DNA of 64,000 bases from Cacajao melanocephalus (lineage: Eukaryota > Chordata > Mammalia > Primates > Pitheciidae), in the NCBI GenBank assembly GCA_963573385.1, contig CAUYLG010052196.1, forward strand, positions 34,043-98,042. Reading direction: 5' to 3'. How positions within the stretch are numbered: the first letter of the stretch is position 1; every line of letters starts with the position of its first letter. Shown one piece after another: positions 1-33,907 of the stretch. The position numbers were made by a program, and so were the translations under genes. The notes below the pieces were generated by a model. It was given only the letters and a program-made list of their open reading frames with translations, had not been told where the DNA came from and ran no database searches.

Positions 1-63
1 GGGAAAAGCCCACCCAGGAGGAAGCAGGAAGCCAGCAGCAGGACTCTGTAGCTCCCACCCTAT
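1..63 (-). other. GLRA4: GLRA4 3' UTR, start
   Basis: Sequence directly after the GLRA4 stop codon (64-66) on the minus strand. No polyadenylation signal is present in these 63 bases, so the transcript runs past the window's left edge. Confidence 0.8.
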
Positions 64-19973
<19,910 letters not shown>

Positions 19974-20540
19974 TCCAAGGGGATCTTGGAGCCCTTTCTC
20001 AGCCTGGCTGCCAACGTGAGAGGGGTATCCCTGCAGGAACGCCAAAAGTACAGAGCCTTTCTCCAACTTGGGCTGCTCACAAAGAGCCTCCTCTCTCTTC
20101 TCTTCTGCCTCTTCTCCTCTGGCCTGTCTTTACCTGCCAGGGGCCAGAACTATTCTTCTGGAAATGATCCTGACACAGACAACCCTACTGGCTTCTGCTT
20201 GGGCTCGCCTTGGGCTCCGGAGGGCCTTAGCCTGCCAGCTGGGAGCTAGAAAAGATTCTCTCTGGACAGCAATCACTCTCCAAACCCTGAAGAGTCTTGG
20301 AGGGGAGGGGGGAGGGAGGAGGGAGACCGGTAGGAAGATGTTTTCCTGCCTCCCACCTCCCCCTAGATGCACCCTCTGAAAGCAGCAATTTAAAGGCACA
20401 GTAAGCAGCAGCTGAAGTGGGGTTCAGAGCCTGCCTGTGTGCCAGGGAGGAGCTTGGGCTGCCGTGGCTGCCTGGGGAGGGCTGGAGGTGTTCTGTCCAA
20501 CCTCTAACTCCCCAGCTGCAGGAGGGCATATAAGCGGCCC
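19974..20540 (-). promoter_or_regulatory. GLRA4 5' UTR and promoter region
   Basis: Region upstream of the start codon. A TTTAAA box at about 20390 could place a minus-strand start near 20360. A G-rich run lies at 20297-20325. A good TATA match pointing the other way (TATAAG, 20529-20534) lies at the far end. No CpG island is visible. The transcription start is not fixed by sequence. Confidence 0.4.
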
Positions 20541-22060
20541 TGCTCCCCCCTCCCCCAACCTCCCACACTTGACCTGCTTTCCTTTCATTCTGGAGCCAAG
20601 CTGGGGCCCAAAAGTAAAGTCCTAACGATTTTTACAAGGGGCAAAAGTACCTGAGAGGGTTTAGGCAGAGCTACTAGGTATTCTCGAGCTGACAGCTTCA
20701 TGTTAGAGAGAAGGTGAAGAGGCTGAGGGCAGGGACAGCTTTCCCCCAACTCTCTGGATAGAGGCACAGAGGATGCATGATACAGAGGATCTCGGGAACC
20801 CTCCTCCTGTGAGGTCTGCCTGCTTGACGGTCTGTCTGTCTGTCTACCTGCCCCTATCCCCCTTTGCCCTCATAGTTGTGCACCCATTCCCCTGCCTGCT
20901 TTTCTCCCTTAGGCCATCTCTTGGGGTCCTCTATAGCTCTCAGAATTCCTCCTTCCAGACACTTCTTCCCCAGCCTGGCTCATGGGAAGGGACAGAGATG
21001 CAGAGCAGGACTGGGACACAGTAGGTTTTGCAGGCTTCAGAGGAATCACAGCGGGGCAAGAGTAGTGACCTAGCGGCCCTCAACCCTGGATGGAGGACAG
21101 AGGCAGAGGGGTAGGCTGGCCTGCTCCCTCGCCTCCTGCACATTTGCTTACAGCAACCAGGTGCTTCGGCAGCTTCATTTTCTTCTGCCTGACCCTTCCT
21201 CAAAAGTTCCCATGTGTCATCTAAACACCTCTGAGACTTCTCCCCTCCCCCATTTCCTCTTGCTCTCTCTTCTTTTCTTCACTCTACTCCTTTCTTCCTC
21301 CCCCTCTCTCTGAAGGTTTCCTTCATGGACCCTCTGTCCATCTCCATCTCCAGTCTCCCTCCCTGTTTGTTCTCTGTGTCTCACTTTCTGTGTCTGTCTT
21401 CCTCTCTTCTTTCTCCTTCACTTTTTTCCATCCCTGGTTTTGTCTTTCCACCTCCCCTGTATCTTCACTCTGTCGTACTCTCCTCCCAAACACAACAGTG
21501 AGAAGCCAAGGGTTTTCATTTCTCCTTCAGGGGGAACACACCCACCAGCTCTGCAGAGTTCTGGTTGCATGCTGTGGGGAGGGGTCTGTGCCACCTTCGG
21601 AGGGTCAATCCCAGAGCTGATTGTAGCCTCCTCAACCTTACCAGAGGGGGTTTGAGGGGGTTGGAAGCTTCTCCTCCTATATGGAGGGATTAATAATGAG
21701 GCAGCTGTGGGTGGAACCTGTGCTGCAGCTCCCTTTTGGTTGTGTTATTATTAAGGAAGAGAAAATTTTAAACCATAAATGAAAGGGAAAGAGAGAATTT
21801 TAAATTCACACTAAAATATTGATAGGAGAGCTGGGCTTTTGGAGTTGGTACTAAGAATACTACAACCCTCAAATAATGCTGATATGGTCAGTACATGTAA
21901 AATATCCTGAATCATCTTTAGCTGCCATTTCACCTTCTCACCCTCCTTCCTTGTTTCCTTTAAACATCATGATCCCCACTCCACAGGCAGGAACTGAGCC
22001 TTACAGAACCTCCCAGGGCACCTTGCTGGGGGTCTGGCAGGGAGGGGAGGTGGCTCTTGT
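20541..22060. other. Upstream of GLRA4, unassigned; pyrimidine-rich 21236-21480
   Basis: No repeat family recognised. About 250 bp from 21236 is strongly C+T on the plus strand (CTCCCCTCCCCCATTTCC and many CTTC units), a low-complexity tract. Confidence 0.55.
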
Positions 22061-22064
22061 CTCC

Positions 22065-22530
22065 TCTGTGCCACTCACTTGCTCTGGCAAAACTCATCAT
22101 GTCACTTCTCCTGCTTCAACAGTTTCCCATTGCTCTCAGGCTGCAGCCCAAGGTCGGTCACTCTGCTTGTCCCAATGATGCATCTAGAGTTGCCTGTTCT
22201 GTCTCTCCAGCTTCCTGGTGGTTTTGTATGTTGTCCTCTTTATTCAAAGTACTCTTCCCTCCACTCTTACCCTTCTGGACTGAGTCGTGTTGTCATTTTG
22301 TCAAGGAAGACTTCTGGAGCTGCTCCCATGTCCCTTGGGTTTAGGATAGGAGACTCTCCAATGTGTTCCCACAGGACCCTCACCTTTGCAGCACTCTGTC
22401 ACACTGTCACATTACCAGATTACTTGTCTGTCTCCCCTACTATCTTATGAGCTTCCCTGATGAGCAGAGACACATCATCCACCAAATCCCCAGCACACTA
22501 TAGGCAATTAGTGAACATTTGTTAAAAGAT
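22065..22530 (+). repeat. L2 LINE 3' end
   Basis: TGTCACTTCTCCTGCTTCAA, TCTCAGGCTGCAGCCCAAGG, TCTTATGAGCTTCCCTGATG and GGCAATTAGTGAACATTTGT are in L2 order. Confidence 0.75.
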
Positions 22531-24695
22531 GCACCCTGTGCAGGAATATTTCCTCAAGCTCAGTGCCTCTGCATCTCTCTCTGTCAAACAAGAAGTTTGA
22601 CACACAGAGAGAGGCCAGCATGAGGTAATGGTAATAAGAAGAAATGAGAAAGCAGTTTTTTCCCCTTGTCCCTTGCTAATGGAAGGCACAGGCCCCTGGG
22701 GACCTGTCTATTGTCTTGGGTCTCACCTCCTGTGTGCCAGATGGGATCTCTGAGTGCTGAGATCATAGCAGGATCAGCTTTATGGGAGGAAAGATCCCTT
22801 CTTGTGAGAGGCTGCAGCTATGACCAAATGTCTGGCTGACATGACGAAGAGATACAGCTTTCCTAGGGTGCTGGAAGCAGGCTCTTGGGGTATAGAAGGG
22901 AGAAAAGGAGGTAAAGAACTGGGTAAGCTGCACTAGGAGTTCACAAGCAGCAGGAGAGATGTGCATTGGAAGAGTTCCTTATACCAGCAGGAAGCTACAC
23001 TCTCCAAAGATGACCTCAGCATTTTCTGCTGTGGGAAAGGTACTAAGCTGTGTCAAGCCTCACCCTATAACCTTTTTCCCTTCTCTTCACTATACTATGG
23101 TGTATATGCATTGCCATATTCCAAAATGGATTGCACCCTTTTCCTGTTTTGCAATTGGCTGTCATACTCACCCGAGAACTGGCTTTATTGCAGTGCTGAG
23201 GTTGTATAGAAGCTTCAATAGGCAAAATGTTTTTCAGAATGAAAGATATTATTTTATCATGAAAAAACTACTAAACTGCTAAAAATTGATTAAGCACATT
23301 TTCGTAAGTGTTTCATTCCAGAAAAGAGTCTGTCACATTTCAGCCCTATGCAGGGAAAATTGTAACTGTGCCCTGTGGACAAGCAGGCTTCCTGAAACCT
23401 CAGTCTAAGGAGCAGCCAGCAGGTCTGCATTGGGATGGGTATTGTTTGGTAAATTCAGTGACTTCTAGGGCTACATCTTGGGGGGCAAAGTTGGAGAACC
23501 ATTTGGCATACCTTCCTGGACTCAACTCCAATTACCCAGATGGTATGGCCCCCGATTTCCTATCTCACTCATCGAAGTAGAAAGTGAGCTGAGGGGTACC
23601 TTGAAAGGTAGGTTGTGTTCCCCAATCTGACGAAATGCTCAGAGCTTTAGCTACTCTTCAGAAGCTCTGGATTAAGAAGTTGGCAGGGGGTTGAAATAAA
23701 AGATGCCTTTTAAAAAATCTGCTGACAATGACCGTGGCGTTTCAGTTGGATCTCTAAGGAGCAAGCCTGCACCTTTTTGCTGCATGTGAATTTTTCTTTT
23801 CAGGGTTATTTTCAACTACCAAGGATATGACAATTTACTTGAGAGCGGAGGCTCAACTTCTGGTGCTGAAGAACACTGGCATCAGAGGCAGGAAGCCCTT
23901 TCACCCTTGAGAGTTAAGGGGATGGTGACCAGTGTGTGGGGGCAATAGTGGTGGTGGAGGTTTCACAGTCGTAGACTCAGGTGGAGTAAGGAAGAACAAA
24001 ACTGCAGATGTGATAGACATATTTAGTGCTCTTTTGACGTTTGGACAGTGACTGGTTCAAGTCTGTTGCTTGAAAGATTTGGCTTCATTCTTTTGTTTAA
24101 TGGAGTGTTTCAGGTATGAGTTTTTCAGACAAAACCTTAAGTATGTGAACTTGGGGAGGCCAGTGGAGAGGTTAACTGAGTTCCTCTCAGTCTCCAAAAA
24201 CAAACCGGATATCAGCACCAGGACAGCACCCAGTGAGCAATGGCCCTGCCTCTGTTGCTGAGCTCTCTGTTCAGAATCCAGGGAACAACAGAGTGGTGAA
24301 TCTACAGCTAGGGAAGGTGTAGTGACTAGCATCCAGATATGCATCATTTCTCTCCTTCTGGATGGACCTTCAGAATCGTTACTCATCATATCAGCCACTT
24401 GAGAGCAATTCACTAGCATGCAGAAGAGTTTCATTAAGGTTTCCAAAGAGTTTGCATTGACTCTCCTTGTCTCTTGGCTCTCATAACTTTGCAGCGTTCT
24501 TGTTCGGGGATGATAGGACCATGTCACGCCTCTCCTCAAAGGTAAATTGGTTTTTGCTTGTGATCATGTTCATGAATATCTTATTTTACTCATTTGGGGA
24601 TTGTGATAATGCATGCTATATAAGGCATGAAGCTCTTACATAACATAAAAGCAATAGAACTTGGAAAAATGAATACTTACTGTGTGAAATGGATC
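22531..24695. other. Intergenic, no recognised feature
   Basis: Includes a 160-codon open frame on the minus strand (24539-24057) that matches no protein I know and has no splice or promoter support. No repeat family recognised with confidence. Confidence 0.45.
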
Positions 24696-24699
24696 ACCC

Positions 24700-24842
24700 T
24701 CCCACTAATTCATGCATTCATTCAACCAATATTTATTGAGTGTGAATCATATGCCAGATATGCTAGGCTCTGGAGATACAACAGTGAAAAAAACAGTTGG
24801 AGTCCATGCCCTCATGTAGCTTACATTCTAGTGGGCCACTAA
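24700..24842 (+). repeat. Ancient interspersed repeat
   Basis: CAACCAATATTTATTGAGTG, GATACAACAGTGAAAAAAAC and CCCTCATGTAGCTTACATTC form the common mammalian repeat unit; I cannot fix the family name. Confidence 0.55.
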
Positions 24843-25238
24843 TGTAATTCCTTCCCAAATAAGGCTTATGCCTGAGTCATCAGCAATGCCCCAGGGCCTG
24901 AGTGCCTCTCACAGCATATGAGTAGGAATTTATTATATGGCCTAGAAAATAGACTATTTTTTCAGCAGGCAGTAATGAGCTTCATTTTTATTTATCCCAG
25001 AATATTTCTGCTAGTCACATCACACAGGTCACCACCTGCTAGACACCCTTTCAAGAAGCTCATCCTTCAATAATCAACCCTACAGAACACGCATGCTCGA
25101 GTTTCATGGTTATGTGTGGTGATGCATACATATTTGTCTGCAACTGTTAATAAGCACCTTTCTCACTAGGAGAGTTAGGTGGGATTAACGGCATCCTTAG
25201 CTGTGGTCCTTCTCTGAGTGGTTTCAATTATTTAGGAT

Positions 25239-25345
25239 CCTTCTTTCCTTCCTTCCTTCCTTCCTTCCTTCCTCCGCCTTCTATCTTTTCTTTTTATCTT
25301 TCCTTCTGTTTATCTTTCTGTCTGTCCTCCTGTCTTTTCTTCTGT
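25239..25345. repeat. (TTCC)n and pyrimidine-rich tract
   Basis: Eight TTCC units from about 25240, then loosely pyrimidine-rich DNA to 25345. A (CA)11 run follows at 25601-25622. Confidence 0.9.
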
Positions 25346-25622
25346 TTTTCCTTTTTGGTTTTACCATGAACAAATTCAATGTTTGCTGTAATAGGACACT
25401 GGACACCAAAGTAAAGAACAGTTTGGTTGATGACTACATAGAATTGTGCAGAAATCTGAATTTACATGAATAACACCAATCATATAGTTATAGCTGGCAA
25501 ATGTTATATGCCAAAATTATAAATTTAATATTACAAATGATGTACTAGCTTAACCTTGAACTTCTGCAGTGTTCATTATCTGAGTATACATATGTACGTG
25601 CACACACACACACACACACACA

Positions 25623-27570
25623 GAGCTCTCCTTGATAATCTGAAGATGATGCCCCTGTTGCTAGCATTATCCAAGAGTGTGTGGCCAAAGAAATTGGAGT
25701 GTGGTGACTAGTCCTTTTTATCCTGAGTGCAGGTGGATCTTGTCTTTCTTTTGTGGCTGAGGTCTCTACATATGCTGTGCTAATGATGTGCTTCTAGCCA
25801 GTCACTTACCCAGAATAATTGGAATCCCTAGGTAAGATGCCAAATTGAGCCACTTCTTTTAGTACAGGGTGGGGGAGGTATTCATTTTGCAGAGTTATGC
25901 TGCATCTGGCCCCAAATCGTAGATTCTAATCAATACAGGCACTCCTAAAGAGTCATCAGAGATGCTAATCAGACAATAGGCAACTCCAAACCTCACAGCA
26001 GGTCACACAAACGAGGTTTTTTGCTGCCACCCACTCCTGCACTGTCAGCAACATCATCGTCAGACACTGAGAGAGTGTTGCTTTGAGAACTCTGACTTTT
26101 CTTTCCTGCCCATTGTCAGTTTCTTTCTGTAACCTTCACATTGCCTTTCTAACCATTCATTAAATCCCACGTGTTCTATAATCCCCTCACTTTCCACAGC
26201 AGTGTGCCCACTGCTGAGTCAAAGGCAGGTGCTGCTTCACAACTGCAAACCCAGTACAACCAGCCTCAATTGTGGTCCAGTTTTGGAAAGACAAATAGGA
26301 TGCTGAGGACTTGACATTTTCAGGCAAGCAATGGCATAGGGCCAGGAAGTCTGCTCAGTTGCATCACCTTAAGCAAAAGCACTTGGGAGACCAAATTATT
26401 CTCTGTGTACAGAACCAGGTATATGAAATGGAAGGATGAAGTAGAGGAAGACAATTTAGAAGGTTCACTGAGTAGGGATGAACATTTTAGCACTGCAGAG
26501 AAGCACCCAGGAGGAAACTGAAAGTGACGACTGGCAAGCTCAGCTCATCCTGAGCTCTGGAGGTAGAGAATTTGAAGTGGCTCTTTTCTGGTGGCTCCAA
26601 TTCTGGTGAAATGTTTGCTGAGATTCTGTTCAAGGTAAAGCAGCAACCAGCAGTAGTCAGAAGATTCCCAAAGAAGGCTAAACTAAAGAGATAAGCCTCA
26701 GACCAGAGACCAAATCCTGGAGCAGCTGTTAATCAGTGCTAAGAAGGCCAGGGCCTGGGGAGTATTAGCTCATGTTAATTGCCTTAATTAAATTCTGGTG
26801 TGGAACTCAATTCACCATAGATTCCCCATTTCTTTACCCCAAGAAGATTCTCTTGTCCCTATGAAGACTGGAAAGGAGTTCTAGTTACTATGAAAGACAA
26901 ATCCCTGGGCCTCAAGTGTGTCCAAATTATCAGAGATCCGATGATCCCTTGTTTCAAGTTGACGGGATACATAACAATTATTAGATAAATTTCAGTGTCT
27001 TTAACTCCTAGTTTGAATGTGATCTGCTATTATCAGTCTTTCCTAGATTTATTTTACAGATGGGAAAAAAAAAGACTAAAACCTGTACATCTCTGTCTTC
27101 TCTGTCTCACATTTTATACTTCCACTCTCATTCCACCTCCACTTTCCCAAACATAACTATACCATGTTTGCAAGTTGGTGAAAATTAAGCCAATCAAAAA
27201 GATAGACCGGAGCAGAAATAATACAAGGCTTCTTTCTGTAGTTAGTGTCCAGAAAATATTTAGGTGTCTGTCTCACGTCCAGTTTCACATTCAGTCTTTG
27301 GCCTCTCCACTGCTCTACATCTACTCAGACCTTTACTCACCTGCAGGTTCAGAGTACCATCTTCCAGAGATCAGCTGAAGTCTCCTGATACCGGGAAGGA
27401 ATCAAGGTCATTCTCTTCATCTGAAGAATAGGGCAACAGGAAGTACAGAATGATCTGTTCATGAGCCTTGATTCTGCCATGTAGCTCCCTCTGGGCTCAG
27501 CAGATGAGTAGAGAGTAGAGAAGGACGAGCATCCTGCTTTCCTAGGAATCAAAGGCCCCCTGCCCCGGAG
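25623..27570. other. Intergenic, no recognised feature
   Basis: Looks single-copy; no exon, RNA gene or repeat family recognised. Confidence 0.45.
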
Positions 27571-27860
27571 ACTTTTTTTTTTTGAGACAGGGTATCACTC
27601 TGTCACCCAGGCTGGAGTGCAGTGGTGCAGCTATAGGCTCACTGTAGCCTTGAACTTCCAGACTCAAGCAATCCTCCTACCTCGGCCTCCAGAATAGCTG
27701 GGACTACAGGTGCACTCCACCATACCTAGGTAAGCTTTTATTGTGTAGACATGGGGTCTCACTTTGTTGCCCAGGCTGGTCTTGAAACTTGGGTTCAAGT
27801 GATCCTCCCACCTCGGCCTTCCAAAAGGCTGGGATTACAGGTGTGAGCAACTGTGCCTAA
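27571..27860 (-). mobile_element. Alu, old (AluJ-like)
   Basis: Poly-T then GAGACAGGGTATCACTCTGT. CTATAGGCTCACTGTAGCCT and the diverged CAACTGTGCCTAAC end suggest the oldest Alu class. Confidence 0.9.
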
Positions 27861-29939
27861 CTTCCTGGAGACTTTTGTAGGAAGAAACTGAACTTTCTCC
27901 AGCCTGCATTCCACAGAGCTTGGTGATGGCATAGCCTTTTTCCCAAAGGTCAAATAAGTTTATTATCAAGTCAAGAGACAGAGCCACGTAGGCCTATCCC
28001 CCAACTGGTTGCTCTAGTCAAATAAGAATAAACTAGATCCTTAAATATTAAGAAACAGTGAGTAGTTGTGATCAATACTTCCTCCCAAATCAAACTTTGC
28101 TGTGGCTAATGGTGAAGTTGTCTCCATCCCAGTAATGGGATCCTTTCAGCCATCAGACAAATCACGAATGAAATGAATACAGTAGATTTTTTTTAAAGGG
28201 GTAAAATATTCTTTGTTTACACTACTTCCTGACTCCTGCCACCAACCCTCTTCAACCCTGCTCTACCAGCTTGGCCTAGCACTACTATGAGCAGAGATCG
28301 AAGTAGCCTTGACTGTCCTTTTCGATGATTTAGAAGTGCCTTGTGGCCTCCATTTGGTGCCTGAAACATATTGATTTGGTGAGGAAGGGGAAAAAGACTG
28401 AAATTCAGGTGGAGATTCTTGCATGGGGCAAAGAAGGGTTGGAATGCTCCATACCCTCAACATCTCTTGCAAAACCACCAAGTTATATAATGTTATAGAT
28501 GACCAGATATTAAAGATCTAATTCAATCTCCTCTTTTTGAAGGCCACAGAAGTGTAAAATGACAGGCTTAAAGTGATCCGCGATTTGGTGCAAGGTTCGG
28601 ATTAGATCTCAGAAACTTTGGCTTCCAGGCCAGCTGCTCTCCGTCACATGATAGCTTTCCCCCAAAAGCTCAAACCTGTCTTCTGCTTTGTGCTTTGTGA
28701 CATTTCCCCTTGGCCCCTCTCCACAAGGCACACACGTACACTCCTACACACTGTACACTGCACCTTGTAGCCATGAACTCTCCCTGGAGGGCCCAGGCCC
28801 AGGCAAGGTATTAATTTGAGAAAATGTTCAGCAATAGGGCCAAGGAAGTGCTTTTATATTAAACCAAAAGTCAGCTAAATTATCCACACACAAACTGTTT
28901 CCTCTACTATTTACTCAGTAACTTATTCTCCCCCTAAAATCAAAGCTGAGAGAATAAAGAGGCTAAGACAGGAGAAAGCAAGAGAGAGAAATGGAAATGG
29001 CCAGATTTCCTTAAAATTCTTTACACTCTCCTCCCTTACCCAAATAATTTATTTAATCTCTGTTCTGTGGAACCACCTTCCCTTGCAACCCTGAGCATCC
29101 ATTGTCTCAATATAATAATAATCATCATCAGCATAATGTTGCCTCAGCAGTGTCTGTTTGTATCTAGAGACTTTGTCAGCACAGAAGATTGGTTTTGGAA
29201 CAAAATGCTTGCTTTGTAGAGGGTTGGGTCTGTTTTTCTACCACAGAATTAAACCATCTGGAAAGAGGAAACTGCTCACTCTAAGAGATAAGTAGTTACA
29301 TGCCGTGGGCACCCTTGGGTTTCCTTGTTTGAGAGCAGCAACCCTGAGAGTTGGTAGGGGCCAAGCACCCTCAGGCCCATCTCACCTCTGGGAAAATTCA
29401 GCACCACTCTGGTTTGTTTCCAGTACAACTTTCCCACATAGAAGTGATTCTGCCTCTAGAAAATTGACCCCTCTATGTCAGGCATCATGTTAGGTGCTTC
29501 CATAGCCATGATTTTTGTCAACTCATAAGCATCATTATCCCCAGAAACAAGCTCAGAAATGACAAGTGGAGAGACAGGCTTCACAGACAGGGCTCCTGAC
29601 ACCCAGCGGTGTCTCCACAACACAGTTGCATATGGGTAGACTGAGTAGAGCCACAGCTCATGGGAAATACTTGCTAAATGTGTGTTGGATGAATGAACAA
29701 ATGAGGTTATGTGTGAAGTAACTGAAGAGAGAAGAGGCTCACGGTGAGAGCTCCTCCACTCCCTTTTCTGCTTCACTGCTCCCATGGACCTAAGCAGGAC
29801 ATGTGGTTTTTGTACAGGACAGTTTTATTGACCAGGGACACCCTTCAAGTAATGCTAATGAAAGAGTTTGCCAGGACCCCATTCCCATTCAATGAATGGG
29901 GATAGGATCTTCCTTTTTAAACCTCTTCATGAAGTGGGG

Positions 29940-29940
<1 letters not shown>
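27861..29940. other. Intergenic, no recognised feature
   Basis: Nothing supported beyond short open frames. Sequence around 28490-28640 (ATGACCAGATATTAAAGATC, GGCCACAGAAGTGTAAAATG) has MIR-like parts. Confidence 0.4.
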
Positions 29941-30440
<500 letters not shown>

Positions 30441-31702
30441 TATTATTCTCCACCCTGCAGTCTTTCTTTCCCTTCATCTGCTCTGTGGGCTGAAATGGTT
30501 TTACCGAACTGTGTCCCCTAGCTCAGGGAGGTGGATGGTGTGGTGGGACACCAGAACAGAGGATGTGAGATTTCGAAAGAGCACCGTAGAGAGCTCACCC
30601 AGAACAAAGACCAACACTTACTAGGCCATCAGAACTTCAGCTGATAAAAAATCCTGGAAGAGGGCTTAGCTCTGGGAGAAGAGAGGTGGTTAGAAATATT
30701 TGTCCAGGGAAGCAAGGGCAGGAATTGTGGGTACAGAGAAAAACAGAGGAGATAGAACGGAAAGGAAGGATGGGAGACAGGAGAAGAAAAGGTTTGGGAG
30801 AGAGGCTAGGAAAGCTCAGAAGGAGCTAAAATTGCTACTGGAACATTAAGCACAAATGAGGGGAAATAAAATTAACATCTTTATTGAAAAGAAAAACAAG
30901 GAAGTAAGAAATATCCCTGTTTGGGGAAATCTTGTGTAGAATGGAGCAGGTGCTGCGGGCCTTTGGAGGCTGGTTACCATGGCGATGCTATGTATCTTTT
31001 TTTCTATTATCCTGTGAATATGTTAACTGATAGTTTCTTTCTGCTCTGCTTTCTAAGACCAGGGCTTAGCCCTTGGTAAAGCTTTGATGATTCCATCTCC
31101 AGCATATTGATTATGCTGTGGAACCTACGGGCTTACTGTCATGTCTCCTTTTTGATATGACACCATCCAGAAAGAAACAGGAGAAAAAAATGCATGCTGG
31201 GGAGTTGGAGGGAGAAGACTTTTGTGTACTTCTTGTCACATGGATGAGAAGGCAAGTTTAGCAGGTGGGAGCACCTTGGTCCTAGGGAAATTGGGGAGAC
31301 TTTTAGTGACTCCTCCCTTTTCAAGGTGAACCCAGCTAGGTACTTCTCTAGGACACTAGGTTCACCAGTCAACCTCATTTGTCTAAGATATTAGGAATCC
31401 AATTAATATTAAGACTGAGGATTTCCTGGAACACAGAATTTTCAATGCTAAAACTGGGAGAGTACCAGGCAAACCAGGAGGGTTGGTCTCCTTAAGAAAA
31501 AATCCACTTAGAAATTCCAAGCTAAAGAGAGCCTGTACTCTTCAGAGCCTGATATTAGAAAAACGACATGCAGAGACCAGAGATAGCTTTTGAGAGAAAG
31601 TCATTATTAAACCCAGGCTTGTAAACAGGGGCAGTGATTTACTAGCTCAGTTTTTGCCACCAACCCATCTTCCGCATACTATGTAGCAGGTCAAAAGATT
31701 CC
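30441..31702. other. Intergenic, no recognised feature
   Basis: No gene or named repeat. An X-box-like GTTACCATGGCGAT lies at 30973-30986 with one mismatch to the RFX half-site. Confidence 0.4.
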
Positions 31703-31703
31703 C

Positions 31704-32009
31704 GGCCGGGTGCAGTGAGTGGCTCATGCCTGCAATCCCAGCACTTTGGGAGGCTGAGACAGGTGGATCACCTAAGGTCAGGAGTTTGAGACCAGCCTGG
31801 CCAACAGGGTGAAACCCTGTCCCTACTGAAAATATAAAAATTAGCTGGGCGTGGTGGTGCGTGCCTATAGTCCCAGCTACTCAGGAGACTGAGGAAAGAG
31901 AATTGCTTGAACCTGGGGGAGCAGAGGTTACAGTGAGCAGAAATTGCACCACTGCACTCCAGCCTGGGTGACAGAGGGAGACTCTGCCTCAAAAAAAAAA
32001 AAAAAAAAA
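31704..32009 (+). mobile_element. Alu
   Basis: GGCCGGGTGCAGTGAGTGGC head and an uninterrupted A tail at 31991-32009. It splits a MER5A, whose remainder is at 32012-32175. Confidence 0.95.
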
Positions 32010-32011
32010 CA

Positions 32012-32175
32012 AGATTCTCCAAGTTTGAGCAACAATACAATCTCTTGGGGGCCTTGTTAAAATGCATTCTTGTGCCCCACCATGACTGCGTACTAAAATG
32101 CTCTCAGTGCAGCCTAAGTATCTGCATCTTATCAAGTTTTCCTGGTGACTTTGATACATGTAGTCTGGGGGCTAG
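32012..32175 (+). mobile_element. MER5A (hAT-Charlie) part
   Basis: TTGTTAAAATGCATTCTTGT, AAGTATCTGCATCTTATCAA and CCTGGTGACTTTGATACATG match MER5A. Confidence 0.65.
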
Positions 32176-32383
32176 GCTTTCGGAAAGCCCACCTGGTAGC
32201 AGTCAGTTTGACAAGTGAAAGCCAACAAGCATCCAGACCTCAGAGAGCCTCACTCCTCTAAGACAAAAGGGTTTGGATGACCCGACCCAGGAAAAGGAAC
32301 TCACCTTGCCCTTCTACCTCCACCAATCTCCCCTTCACTCTTTGCCTGTTTGTTGCCTTCTCTTTCTCGGTTTTCAGACTTAA

Positions 32384-32697
<314 letters not shown>

Positions 32698-32945
32698 GCC
32701 TTGGAGTTTTTCCTGCCCACCTGTCTGATCTTAAAGGTTTTCACAACATCTTGGGTTTTAAAAAACCTCTATTGTGTCTTACATTCATGTGTGATTCTTC
32801 AGAAATACTCCTCCCTAGTAGCCTCTAAGCTCCAGAAGGGTGAGGGCTGGGCCTGATTTTCTCATTGTTGTACACCCTACAGCATCTAGCTCAGGGCCAG
32901 GCACAGGGTAGGTGCCAGCTAAATATTTGTAAATGAATGCATGTA
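32698..32945 (+). repeat. L2 LINE 3' end
   Basis: TCTAAGCTCCAGAAGGGTGA, AGCATCTAGCTCAGGGCCAG and AAATATTTGTAAATGAATGC; the part before the Alu (about 32280-32400) belongs to the same element. Confidence 0.75.
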
Positions 32946-33073
32946 TGAATAAGTACAAGAATGGATTCGGAGGCACTGGTGCCTGCCCCAGCTTGGACAA
33001 CAGTGCTGAGTGGCAGTGGCTCCATGGGGGCTCATCTTAGCTGCTCTGGTGGCAAGGTTTCTTGCAGCATCAT

Positions 33074-33194
33074 TGTCTTAGTCAGCAAGGGATGCCGTAA
33101 AAACAAGTGAAATTTAGTTCTCACAGTTCTGGAGGTTGGAAATCCAAGACCAGGGTGCCAAGATGGTCAGGTTCTGCTGAGGGCCCTCTTCATA
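33074..33194 (-). mobile_element. MaLR LTR fragment
   Basis: TCTTAGTCAGCAAGGGATGC, CTCACAGTTCTGGAGGTTGG and GGTTCTGCTGAGGGCCCTCT resemble the 3' part of an ERVL-MaLR LTR in antisense. Confidence 0.55.
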
Positions 33195-33605
33195 ATAAAG
33201 GTAAAAAAATTTTACCCCAAAATATACTTTTTTGACATATTTTGAGACGACTGCTCAGAGGGCCTGCAAACTCAAGTAGCCTTGCAAAGCTGTCTTCCGT
33301 AGGGGAGATTTGCATTTGTAGAGAAAATCTGCACTGCTGCAGCCAGACTTTCTCAAAGGCCTTTCCTTTTCGGGATCCAGAAAAGATTAACTGAGATTCT
33401 GACACCTTTAAAGGTCTGAAAGAAACATTTAGCATCTATTCTCTGTGAGGGCTACTACCTGTGAGGTTCATTTACATAACAAGACTGACTCTGCTAGCCA
33501 GGCCGCTTCTTCTTTCTCCCATTAAGCTGTTTTGCCACTCCAAGCCCCAGTTCTTTCTGTAAGAGAGAGCGCCTGCACTCTAGTTTCTTCCTCTTACTTA
33601 TGTTA

Positions 33606-33907
33606 TTTTTTGGAGGTAATGTCTCATTCTGTCACCCAGGCTGGAGTGCCGTGGTATGATTATGGCTCACTGCGGTCTCGACCTTCCTGGCTCAGGCGAT
33701 CCTCCCACCTCAGCCTCCAGAGTAGCTGGGACTACAGACACAAACCACCATACCCAACTAATTAAATTTTTTGTTTTGTTTTGTTTTGTTTTACGGATGG
33801 GGTGTCACTATGTTGCCCAGGCTTCTCTAGAACTCCCGGGGTCAAGTGATCCTCCTGCGTCTGCCTCCCAAAGTGTTGGGATTACAGGCATGAGCCACAA
33901 TGGCTAG
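33606..33907 (-). mobile_element. Alu with (TTTTG)n
   Basis: Old Alu (TATGATTATGGCTCACTGCG) with an internal expansion of TTTTG units at 33770-33792. Confidence 0.92.
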
